Shown here in pieces: positions 50,041 to 57,028 of a DNA stretch of 64,000 bases. The first letter of the stretch is position 1, and each line of letters starts with the position of its first letter. The position numbers and the translations under genes are program-made. The notes under the pieces are model-generated. The model saw nothing but the letters and a program-made list of their open reading frames with translations, had not been told where the DNA came from and ran no database searches. This stretch comes from JBDSKH01 sp035495435 (GTDB lineage: Bacteria; Actinomycetota; Actinomycetes; Actinomycetales; Microbacteriaceae), in assembly GCA_035495435.1 (NCBI GenBank), contig DATJFV010000041.1, positions 1-64,000 of the forward strand, given 5' to 3'.

Positions 50041-50608
50041 GCGCGCCGATCACCGACTGCACGATCTCGGTCGCATCTCCGGGCTCGAAGAATACGGGCG
50101 ACGCGGCCACGATCCAGTACGAGCCCTGGAACACCTGCGCCACCCCGATGCCGTCGTCGCCGACGCTGAAGTAGGCCTCTTCTCCGTAGGTGGGAACCAT
50201 CTGGCTGTCGCTGAAGGCGGCGTTCTTGAGTGCTTCGAGCGTGTCGTCGTCGAGCTGCGCGACCGAGACGTCGATCACCTGGCCGTTGGTCTCGTTCTGC
50301 CAGCGGCAGGCGACCCCCGCGTACGCGAGCGCGCTTGCGGCGGGTGTGCCGGCGGTGGGAGTGAAGTCGTCGACAGGGCCGAAGTTCGGGTTGTAGACGT
50401 AGAGCGTGTCGGGCGTGACCAGTTCGTCGCAGCTCTTGCCGACGGGGGTGCCGACGGGCTGATCGGTCGGCTCGGTGCTCGGTGTGTCGGACGGCGTCGG
50501 TTCGGTCGTGGGCTCCGCAGTCGGGACCGGCTCGGTGGGGGTGCAACCGGCCAGCACCGCGAGGGCGACGGATGCGGCGGCGAGCGTGCTGAGAACGCGA
50601 CGAGGCAT
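50033..50608 (-). CDS. Secreted lipoprotein, divergent paralogue of the one at 31867-32484
   Basis: 191 residues. Signal peptide with lipobox LAGC about residue 22, then a Thr/Pro/Glu-rich linker to about residue 57, and a globular domain with KSCDEL, VACRWQNE and a final strand-helix (AYFSVGDDGIG, then ATEIVQSVIGAL). The same order of features is found in the lipoprotein at 31867-32484. Function unknown. The ATG is preceded closely by GGAG. Confidence 0.75.
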   Translation of the reverse strand: MPRRVLSTLAAASVALAVLAGCTPTEPVPTAEPTTEPTPSDTPSTEPTDQPVGTPVGKSCDELVTPDTLYVYNPNFGPVDDFTPTAGTPAASALAYAGVACRWQNETNGQVIDVSVAQLDDDTLEALKNAAFSDSQMVPTYGEEAYFSVGDDGIGVAQVFQGSYWIVAASPVFFEPGDATEIVQSVIGALS

Positions 50609-50647
50609 GCTCCATTGTCACCCGGTTTCCGTGGGAATCCGCCCCGG

Positions 50648-50653
50648 TAGGAT
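50648..50653 (+). promoter_or_regulatory. Predicted -10 of argS (leaderless)
   Basis: TAGGAT, 8 nt, GTG at 50662. Confidence 0.4.
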
Positions 50654-50661
50654 CGTGCGTT

Positions 50662-52332
50662 GTGAATCCCGCCGAACTCGCCGCCGCACTTCTCGACGTC
50701 GTCAGGTCGGCGGCGACCCGGCGAGGGCTGGATGCCGGGGCCATCACTCCCGAGGACGTGACCCTCGAGCGCCCGCGCAACCGCGATCACGGCGACTGGG
50801 CCTCGAACGCGGCTCTCAAGCTGGGCAAGCGCCTCGGAGTCGATGCTCGCGCCTTCGCCGCCGACATCGGTGCCGAGCTCGCCGGCGTGCCGGGGGTCGC
50901 CACGGCGGAGGTTGCGGGGCCGGGGTTCCTCAACATCCGCCTGGATGCGGCGGCGGCGGGCGCTCTCGCGCAGGTCGTCGTCGAGCAGGCGGAGGCCTAC
51001 GGGCGCGGCGTGCTGTACGACGGCGTGACGATCAACGTCGAGTTCGTGTCGGCGAACCCGACCGGCCCGATCCACATCGGCGGCACGCGCTGGGCGGCGG
51101 TCGGCGACAGCCTCGCCCGGCTGTTCGAGGCGCAGGGCGGGGTGGTCACCCGCGAGTACTACTTCAACGACCACGGCACCCAGATCGACCGCTTCGCGCG
51201 CAGCCTGCTGGCCGCACACCGCGGCGAGCCCGCGCCGGAGGACGGCTACGGCGGCGGTTACATCCTCGAGATCGCCGCACAGGTCGAGGCGAGTTACCCC
51301 GGTGGCGCCGCGGCACTGCACGACCTGCCGCGCGATCAGGCGCAGGAGGTCTTCCGCGAGGTCGGGGTCGAGCTGATGTTCGGTGAGATCAAAGCGAGCA
51401 TGCACGACTTCGGCGTCGACTTCGACGTCTACACGCACGAGAACTCGCTGCACGAATCGGGCGCCGTCGAACGCGCCGTCGCTCGCCTGCGCGAACTGGG
51501 CCACATCTACGAGGCCGACGGCGCCACCTGGTTGCGCACCACCGAGTTCGGCGACGACAAAGACCGGGTCGTGATCAAGTCCGACGGCGAACCGGCCTAC
51601 ATCTCGGGCGACTTGGCCTACTACCTCGACAAGCGTGAGCGCGGTTTCGAGCGCAACCTGATCCTGCTCGGCGCCGACCACCACGGCTACGTGCGCCGCC
51701 TGATGGCGATGACCGCCGCATTCGGCGACGTGCCGTACGTGAACCTCGAGATCCTGATCGGACAGCAGGTCAATCTGGTGCGCGAGGGCGAGCCGGTGCG
51801 CATGTCCAAGCGCGCGGGCACGGTGGTGACGCTGGAGGATCTGGTGGATGCGGTGGGCGTCGACGCGGCGCGCTACGCCCTGGTGCGCAGCAGCGTCGAC
51901 TCCTCGATCGATGTCGACCTCGATCTGCTGGCGAAGCGCAGCAACGACAACCCCGTCTTCTACGTGCAGTACGCCCATGCCCGCACCCGTGCGGTGGCGC
52001 GCAACGCCGAGGCCAGCGGGGTCGACCGCTCGGTGTTCGACGCGGCGACCCTCGAGCACGAGACCGAGAGCATCCTGCTGGGCGTGATCGCCGAGTTCCC
52101 GCGCATCCTGCTGCAGGCGGCTGAACTGCGCGAGCCGCACCGCGTCGCGCGCTATCTCGAAGACCTCGCCGGCTCGTATCACCGCTGGTACGACGCCTGC
52201 CGCGTGATTCCGCTCGGCGACGATCCCGTTCAGGATGTGCACCGCACCCGGCTCTGGCTGAACGACGCCGCGGGCCAGGTGCTGCGCAACGGCCTGGCGC
52301 TGCTCGGTGTGAGCGCGCCCGACAAGATGTAG
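50662..52332 (+). CDS. argS: Arginyl-tRNA synthetase
   Basis: 556 residues, class I. The N-terminal Add-1 domain contains LERPRNRDHGDWASNAALKL (as RPRNRDHGDWASN). The HIGH motif is seen as NPTGPIHIGG and the KMSKS-like loop as RMSKRAGT, followed by the DALR anticodon-binding domain (YVQYAHARTRAV to the C-terminus). Length normal. GTG start with a TAGGAT -10. A tRNA-Arg gene lies 1.4 kb upstream on the other strand. Confidence 0.97.
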   Translation: MNPAELAAALLDVVRSAATRRGLDAGAITPEDVTLERPRNRDHGDWASNAALKLGKRLGVDARAFAADIGAELAGVPGVATAEVAGPGFLNIRLDAAAAGALAQVVVEQAEAYGRGVLYDGVTINVEFVSANPTGPIHIGGTRWAAVGDSLARLFEAQGGVVTREYYFNDHGTQIDRFARSLLAAHRGEPAPEDGYGGGYILEIAAQVEASYPGGAAALHDLPRDQAQEVFREVGVELMFGEIKASMHDFGVDFDVYTHENSLHESGAVERAVARLRELGHIYEADGATWLRTTEFGDDKDRVVIKSDGEPAYISGDLAYYLDKRERGFERNLILLGADHHGYVRRLMAMTAAFGDVPYVNLEILIGQQVNLVREGEPVRMSKRAGTVVTLEDLVDAVGVDAARYALVRSSVDSSIDVDLDLLAKRSNDNPVFYVQYAHARTRAVARNAEASGVDRSVFDAATLEHETESILLGVIAEFPRILLQAAELREPHRVARYLEDLAGSYHRWYDACRVIPLGDDPVQDVHRTRLWLNDAAGQVLRNGLALLGVSAPDKM

Positions 52333-52354
52333 TCCGACCCTTCGAAAGCAGATC

Positions 52355-53527
52355 ATGAGCGACGAGACACCCCAGAAGAAGCCCGCGGCGAAGAAGCCGG
52401 CGGCCGCGAAGACCCCGGCGGCGAAGACCCCCGCTGCGAAGGCTCCGGCGGCGAAGAAGCCGGCGGCGAAGAAGCCGGCGGCGGCCAAGGCGCCTGCCGC
52501 GAAGAAGCCGGCTGCGAAGGCACCTGCCGCGAAAGCTCCGGCGGAGAAGGCTCCTGCCGCGACCACAGCGAGTTCCGCAGCGGCCGCTCCCGAGGCGACG
52601 ACGAAGCCGATCCCGCCGGTCAGCGAGAAGCCTGTCGAGAAGCCGGCCGAAGCATCCGGTGCATCGCAGCCGACCGAGGTGATCGCGCCGGCCCCCACCG
52701 AGGCGACCGCCGCATCCGCCGCGCCGGGACCGCGCGTGGTGGTGCTCGAGGCTCCGAAGCAGAAGCGCCGGCGCTGGCCGTTCGTGCTGATCGGCGTGGT
52801 GGTGCTCGTGGTGATCCTGCTGATCGTCGGCGCCGTGATCGGCGAGAACCTCGCGCGCGCCCAGGCCGTCGACACCATCAAGCAGCGTGTCGTCGCCGTG
52901 CTCGGGGTCACCGACCCCTCGACGGTGAAGGTCGACATCGGCGACCAACCGGTGCTGCTGCAGGCGCTCGCCGGCAAGCTGAACACGGTCGACGTCACCG
53001 CGAGCGACGTCACGTTCGGCACCCTGAGCGGGGCGGCGGCCCTGCACGCCGAGGCGGTGCCGCTCGATCCGAACAAGCAGACGTCGACGCTCGACATCAC
53101 GTTCGCGATCCCCGAAGAGCAGGTGGCCGCGCAACTGACCCAGGCGCTCGGAGACATCAAGCCCGAGTCGGTGCTGCTGGAGGAGCCGGAGATCACGGTC
53201 GCCACCACCATCGACCTGTTCTTCTTCAAGCTTCCGGTGGGCATCGGCCTCGAACCGTCGGCCGAGGAGGGCCGCATGGTCTTCACCCCGACCACCGTGA
53301 CCCTTGGCGACCAGGACTACACGCCCGACCAGTTGCGGGCCGAGCTCGGCGAGCTCGCCGATCCGTTCCTGGCCCAGCAGAAGCTGTGCGTGAGCGACGC
53401 CATCCCGGCGGCCCTCACCCTCGGCGACGTCGACGTGGTCGCGAAGGACCTGGTGCTGAAGATCGAGGGTAAGGACGTGGCGCTCGGCGGCCCGGAGATG
53501 TCGACGAACGGCACCTGCGACGGCTGA
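52355..53527 (+). CDS. Membrane protein with Lys/Ala/Pro-rich histone-like N-terminal tail and C-terminal DUF2993 domain
   Basis: 390 residues. Residues 7-70 are a repetitive Lys-Ala-Pro tail built from units such as AAKKPAAKAPA, like the tails of histone H1 or actinobacterial HupB. A Pro/Ala/Thr-rich spacer, a basic KQKRRR, one transmembrane segment (about 142-166) and an extracytoplasmic DUF2993/LmeA-like domain (about 170-390, with Cys at LCVSDA and the final TCDG) follow. LmeA-type domains bind phospholipids or lipoglycans. The tail faces the cytoplasm by the positive-inside rule, so a nucleic-acid-to-envelope link is possible but unproven. It is 22 bp behind argS. Confidence 0.78.
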   Translation: MSDETPQKKPAAKKPAAAKTPAAKTPAAKAPAAKKPAAKKPAAAKAPAAKKPAAKAPAAKAPAEKAPAATTASSAAAAPEATTKPIPPVSEKPVEKPAEASGASQPTEVIAPAPTEATAASAAPGPRVVVLEAPKQKRRRWPFVLIGVVVLVVILLIVGAVIGENLARAQAVDTIKQRVVAVLGVTDPSTVKVDIGDQPVLLQALAGKLNTVDVTASDVTFGTLSGAAALHAEAVPLDPNKQTSTLDITFAIPEEQVAAQLTQALGDIKPESVLLEEPEITVATTIDLFFFKLPVGIGLEPSAEEGRMVFTPTTVTLGDQDYTPDQLRAELGELADPFLAQQKLCVSDAIPAALTLGDVDVVAKDLVLKIEGKDVALGGPEMSTNGTCDG

Positions 53528-53672
53528 GCTCCCCTTCGACACCGACCGCCGCGACGTCTACACGCCCGGCGAGCTGTTCGCGGGTTTCGACCCGCGGCGG
53601 CCGGAGTCGTATGGCGAGACGCTGGACTTCCGCAGCTTCCGCTGGTTCGTCGCGACCGGCCGGAACACGCCG

Positions 53673-54506
53673 ATGGATGCCGATGAGGCCGTCGCACGCG
53701 CGGTGCACGATGCGCACCTCACCTTCGATCTCGGCAGCCTGATCTCCGCGCGCCGCGTCGTGGGCGTGATGGGCGGGCATGAGCTGCCGCGCAACTCGCC
53801 CGAGTACCTGCGCATCGCGCAGCTCGCCCGGGACCTCGCCCAGCGCGGGATGCTGGTGTGCTCAGGCGGCGGACCGGGCGCCATGGAGGCGGCGCATATC
53901 GGTGCCGCGACATCCCGGCATCCCGAGGGCCTGCTGCGCGAGACGGTGGCGCGCCTCGCCGAGGTGCCGACGATGCCCGAGCTGCACCACATCATCGACC
54001 CCCAGGGAGTGCCGAACCCGGCGCTGGTGCGTGCCGCGGGGGAGTGGCTCGCTCCGGCCTGGCTGGCGAGCCGTCAGATCTCCGACCCCGTGGAGTCGCT
54101 CTCCATCCCGACCTGGCATTACGGCCACGAGCCGACCAGCCCGTTCGCGACGCGGATCGCGAAGCTGTTCCAGAACTCGGTGCGCGAGGACGGCCTGATC
54201 ACGGTGGCACGGCAGGGCCTGGTGTTCACCCAGGGCAGCGCGGGGACGCTGCAGGAGGTGTTCCAGGACGCGAACCAGAACTACTACGCCCACACCCCCG
54301 ACTGGTTCAGCCCGATGGTGTTCCTCGGCGTCGAATACTGGGGGAGTGTGCTGCCGGTCGGGCCGCTGCTCGACGCGCTGTTCGCCACCGCCTCACCGGG
54401 TGTCCGCGAGAGCGCCGGCCGGCTGGTCCTCGTCACCGACGACGTCGACGCCGCCGCAGAGCACCTCGACCGTTTCGCGGCCCGCCCGTCCCGGCTGGCC
54501 CGCTGA
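53673..54506 (+). CDS. LOG-family (Rossmann-fold, TIGR00730-like) nucleotide-binding protein; true N-terminus uncertain
   Basis: 277 residues from the only ATG. The fold is shown by VVGVMGGHELPRNS, CSGGGPGAMEAAHIGA (the PGGxGTxxE-type region, here GGGPGAMEA) and VFTQGSAGTLQEVFQ. Relatives include cytokinin riboside monophosphate hydrolases (LOG); many bacterial members are untested. The same frame stays open for about 70 codons upstream (from 53460) and encodes plausible protein (RRDVYTPGELFAGFDP, then YGETLDFRSFRWFVATG) but has no ATG, GTG or TTG. So the protein may begin earlier at ACG (53520) or CTG (53574). Confidence 0.72.
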   Translation: MDADEAVARAVHDAHLTFDLGSLISARRVVGVMGGHELPRNSPEYLRIAQLARDLAQRGMLVCSGGGPGAMEAAHIGAATSRHPEGLLRETVARLAEVPTMPELHHIIDPQGVPNPALVRAAGEWLAPAWLASRQISDPVESLSIPTWHYGHEPTSPFATRIAKLFQNSVREDGLITVARQGLVFTQGSAGTLQEVFQDANQNYYAHTPDWFSPMVFLGVEYWGSVLPVGPLLDALFATASPGVRESAGRLVLVTDDVDAAAEHLDRFAARPSRLAR

Positions 54507-54542
54507 CCCCGGTGGCCCGCTGACCCGGCTGGCCCGCTGACC
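54492..54542. repeat. Three tandem 17-bp repeats across the LOG-gene stop codon
   Basis: Units CGGCTGGCCCGCTGACC (54492-54508 and 54526-54542) flank one variant unit (54509-54525). The LOG TGA (54504-54506) is in the first copy, and later copies repeat TGA in other frames. Confidence 0.85.
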
Positions 54543-54584
54543 CCGCTGCTCGGATGCGCGCTGCGCCGCCCGCGCCCCGCCGGT

Positions 54585-54590
54585 TAGCGT
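54585..54590 (+). promoter_or_regulatory. Predicted -10 of the nucleoside hydrolase gene (leaderless)
   Basis: TAGCGT, 7 nt (CGGAGGC), GTG at 54598. CGGAGG could also act as a close ribosome site. Confidence 0.45.
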
Positions 54591-54597
54591 CGGAGGC

Positions 54598-55581
54598 GTG
54601 ACCGACCGCATCCCCGTCCTCGTCGACTGCGACACCGGCATCGACGATGCCATGGCCCTGCTCTTCATGCTCGCCCAGGACCGCTTCGAGGTGGTGGGCG
54701 TCACGAGCGTGTTCGGCAACAACACGGCCGCGCAGTGCGCGATCAACAGCCTGCGGGTGCTCGAACTGGTGGGGCGCGGCGACATCCCGGTCGCGGTCGG
54801 CGCGGAGAACCCGCTGGTCGGCGAGGTCACCTACCTCGCGACGCATGTGCACGGTAGCGACGGTCTCGGCGACGCGGGTCTGCCCACCGACGTCGCCGCG
54901 CAGCCCGACAGCCGCGATGCCGTGACCCTGATCGATGACCTGTCGCGCGAGTACGCCGGGCGGCTGCGCATTCTGGCGGTCGCACCGCTGACCAACCTGG
55001 CGCACGCACTCGAACGCATCCCCGACCTGACGGATCGGGTCGCCGACGTCGTCATCATGGGCGGGGCCTGCGATGCGCCGGGCAACCAGTCGCCCGCCGC
55101 CGAGGCGAACATCATCCATGACCCCGAGGCCGCGCAGGTGGTGCTGTCGGCGGCGTGGCCGACGACGCTGGTGCCGCTCGATGTGACGATGCGCGAGGTG
55201 CTCGAGGAGTCCGACCGTTCGGCCCTCTTCGCCGCCGGCACCGCCGTACCCGAGTTCGTGGCCCGCGCCACCGACTTCTATTTCGGCGGGTACGGGTGGG
55301 CCGTTTACGGCCGCCGCGCCTCGCCCGCGCACGACGCGCTCGCGGCCGCGATCCTCACGGGTGACATCGTGCCGACGGTGTTCCCGCACATCGACGTCGA
55401 CGTCGACTGCACCGACGGACCGAGCCGCGGGGCGACCATCGCCGACACGCGCGCGAAGTACCGGCGCTTCGAGGGCGTCGCGCCTGGGCGCACCCGGGTG
55501 GCGCTCGAGACCGACGGCTCGTTCCCGCGCGTGCTGGTCGAGACGCTGATCGGGTTCGGGGAGCGGCTCGGGATTCGCTAA
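54598..55581 (+). CDS. Nucleoside hydrolase (inosine/uridine-preferring family)
   Basis: 327 residues. The calcium-binding, catalytic DxDxxxDD motif is VDCDTGIDDAMAL (about residues 8-20); VFGNNTAAQ, MGGACDAPGN and EANIIHDPEAAQVV complete the signature set, and the C-terminal DVDVDCTDGPSRG region is typical. It cleaves ribonucleosides to base and ribose; base preference cannot be read. Together with guaB1 and the PRTase it adds to purine/pyrimidine salvage. The TAA stop overlaps a possible -10 (TAAACT) of lysA. Confidence 0.9.
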   Translation: MTDRIPVLVDCDTGIDDAMALLFMLAQDRFEVVGVTSVFGNNTAAQCAINSLRVLELVGRGDIPVAVGAENPLVGEVTYLATHVHGSDGLGDAGLPTDVAAQPDSRDAVTLIDDLSREYAGRLRILAVAPLTNLAHALERIPDLTDRVADVVIMGGACDAPGNQSPAAEANIIHDPEAAQVVLSAAWPTTLVPLDVTMREVLEESDRSALFAAGTAVPEFVARATDFYFGGYGWAVYGRRASPAHDALAAAILTGDIVPTVFPHIDVDVDCTDGPSRGATIADTRAKYRRFEGVAPGRTRVALETDGSFPRVLVETLIGFGERLGIR

Positions 55582-55584
55582 ACT
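55579..55584 (+). promoter_or_regulatory. Possible -10 of the lysA operon
   Basis: TAAACT overlaps the nucleoside hydrolase stop codon. Transcription would start near 55591 and give a leader of about 60 nt. Confidence 0.35.
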
Positions 55585-55587
55585 GGC

Positions 55588-55611
55588 CCCGGCTTCAGGG
55601 ACCAAGCCGGG
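55588..55611 (+). terminator. Hairpin between nucleoside hydrolase and lysA
   Basis: Perfect 8-bp stem CCCGGCTT/AAGCCGGG with loop CAGGGACC, 6 bp after the stop codon. It may terminate the upstream gene or form part of the lysA leader. Confidence 0.5.
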
Positions 55612-55617
55612 TTCGCT

Positions 55618-55649
55618 CGCCTCACTGTTCGATTCATATCCGTGAGGCG
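55618..55649 (+). promoter_or_regulatory. Hairpin covering the lysA ribosome-binding site
   Basis: Perfect 8-bp inverted repeat CGCCTCAC / GTGAGGCG with a 16-nt loop. The right arm contains the GAGG Shine-Dalgarno sequence, and the ATG (55652) starts 2 nt after the stem, so folding would hide the ribosome site. Confidence 0.55.
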
Positions 55650-55651
55650 AC

Positions 55652-57028
55652 ATGTCCGTGAACCCGCTCGCTCCGGAGTGGCTGGCCCACCCCGACGACG
55701 CCAACGCGCTCGCCGCGGGGGTCTGGCCGATGCACGCGGCCCGCACGGCATCCGGTGAGATTCAGATCGCGGGCGTGGCCGCGTCGCAGCTCGCCGCCGA
55801 GTTCGGCACCCCGCTGTATGTGGTCGACGAGGCCGATGTGCGAGCGCGTGCGACGGCGCTGAAGCGCGCGTTCGACGACGCCGCCGGTGCCGACGTCAAG
55901 GTGTACTACGCGGGCAAGGCGTTCCTCAGCACCGAGGTGGCACGGTGGGTGACCGAGGCGGGTCTCAACATCGACGTGTGCAGTGGCGGCGAGCTCGCGG
56001 TGGCGGTCGCAGCCGAGGTCGACCCCGCACGCCTGGGCATGCATGGCAACAACAAGAGCCACGCCGAGATCGACCGTTGCGTCGAGCTGGGTGTGGGGGC
56101 GATCGTCCTCGACAGCGTCGTCGAGGTCGATCGCGTCGCCGAGTCCGCCCGCCGGCATGGCACGGTGCAGAACGTGCGGCTGCGGGTCAACTCGGGCGTG
56201 CACGCCTCGACGCACGAGTACCTGGCCACGGCGCGCGAAGACCAGAAGTTCGGCATCCCGCTCGACCAGGTGCCGGATGCGGTGGCCGCGATCCGCGCGC
56301 ACGATTCGTTGCGCTTCCTGGGCCTTCATTCGCACATCGGGTCGCAGATCTTCGACTCCGGCGGATTCGCCGAGGCCGCACGGCGACTGCTCGGGGTGCA
56401 GAAAGGCCTGCTGACAGGCGGCGAGGTTCCCGAGCTGAACCTCGGGGGCGGTTTCGGCATCGCCTACACCGCGGCCGACGTGGTGACCCCGATCGAGCAG
56501 CTCGCCGCAGAACTGGCCGGGGTGGTGCACGCGGAGTGCGCCGCACTCGGCATCCCGGTGCCGCGGCTCGCGATCGAGCCCGGTCGGGCGATCATCGGCC
56601 CGTCCACGGTGACCCTGTACGAGGTGGGCACGGTGAAGGACGTCCAGGTGGGTGAGAGCGTGCGTCGGTATGTCAGCGTCGACGGCGGGATGAGCGACAA
56701 CATCCGGCCGGCCCTGTACGGCGCCGACTATTCGGTGCGCATCGCGAGCCGCAGCTCGGCCGCCGATCCGGCTCTGGTGCGCATCGCGGGCAAGCACTGC
56801 GAGTCGGGCGACATCGTGGTGCACGCCGACTACCTGCCCGGCGACGTGACGCCCGGCGATCTCGTGGCGGTGCCCGCCACGGGCGCCTACTGCTGGTCGC
56901 TGGCCAGCAACTACAACTACCTCGGCCGGCCGGCCGTGGTCGCCGTGCGCGACGGCGCTGCACGGGTGATCGTGCGGCGCGAGACCGAGGCCGACCTGCT
57001 CGCCCGCGATATGGGAGTGACACCGTGA
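55652..57028 (+). CDS. lysA: Diaminopimelate decarboxylase
   Basis: 458 residues. Last step of lysine synthesis: meso-DAP to lysine with PLP. PLP lysine K89 (VYYAGKAFLS), the glycine-rich LNLGGGFGIAYT, EPGRAIIGPS and the HCESGDIVV active-site Cys from the partner subunit are present. First gene of lysA-hom-thrC-thrB, joined to hom by GTGA. Its ribosome site is inside a hairpin, so translation may be controlled. Confidence 0.97.
   Translation: MSVNPLAPEWLAHPDDANALAAGVWPMHAARTASGEIQIAGVAASQLAAEFGTPLYVVDEADVRARATALKRAFDDAAGADVKVYYAGKAFLSTEVARWVTEAGLNIDVCSGGELAVAVAAEVDPARLGMHGNNKSHAEIDRCVELGVGAIVLDSVVEVDRVAESARRHGTVQNVRLRVNSGVHASTHEYLATAREDQKFGIPLDQVPDAVAAIRAHDSLRFLGLHSHIGSQIFDSGGFAEAARRLLGVQKGLLTGGEVPELNLGGGFGIAYTAADVVTPIEQLAAELAGVVHAECAALGIPVPRLAIEPGRAIIGPSTVTLYEVGTVKDVQVGESVRRYVSVDGGMSDNIRPALYGADYSVRIASRSSAADPALVRIAGKHCESGDIVVHADYLPGDVTPGDLVAVPATGAYCWSLASNYNYLGRPAVVAVRDGAARVIVRRETEADLLARDMGVTP

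Noticed and set aside
52376..52570. Repeat array in the Lys/Ala/Pro tail considered as CRISPR
   Set aside because: The units are in-frame, contiguous, of irregular length and translate to a low-complexity tail; there are no spacers.
50275..53295. 1006-codon minus-strand ORF across argS and the DUF2993 gene
   Set aside because: Runs antisense through two clear genes. The AAGAFAAGAFAAGFFAAG-type repeat is just the complement of the Lys/Ala/Pro tail.
53522..53530. Programmed +1 frameshift joining the DUF2993 protein to the LOG protein
   Set aside because: GGC TGA G has the right frame change but the P-site tRNA-Gly would not re-pair well on GCU, and a fusion of a secreted domain with a cytoplasmic enzyme makes no sense. 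Kept only as a minor option in the LOG finding.
55582..55651. Lysine riboswitch upstream of lysA
   Set aside because: The known L-box is about 170 nt with five helices. Only two short hairpins are present, so it was reported as an unnamed leader element.
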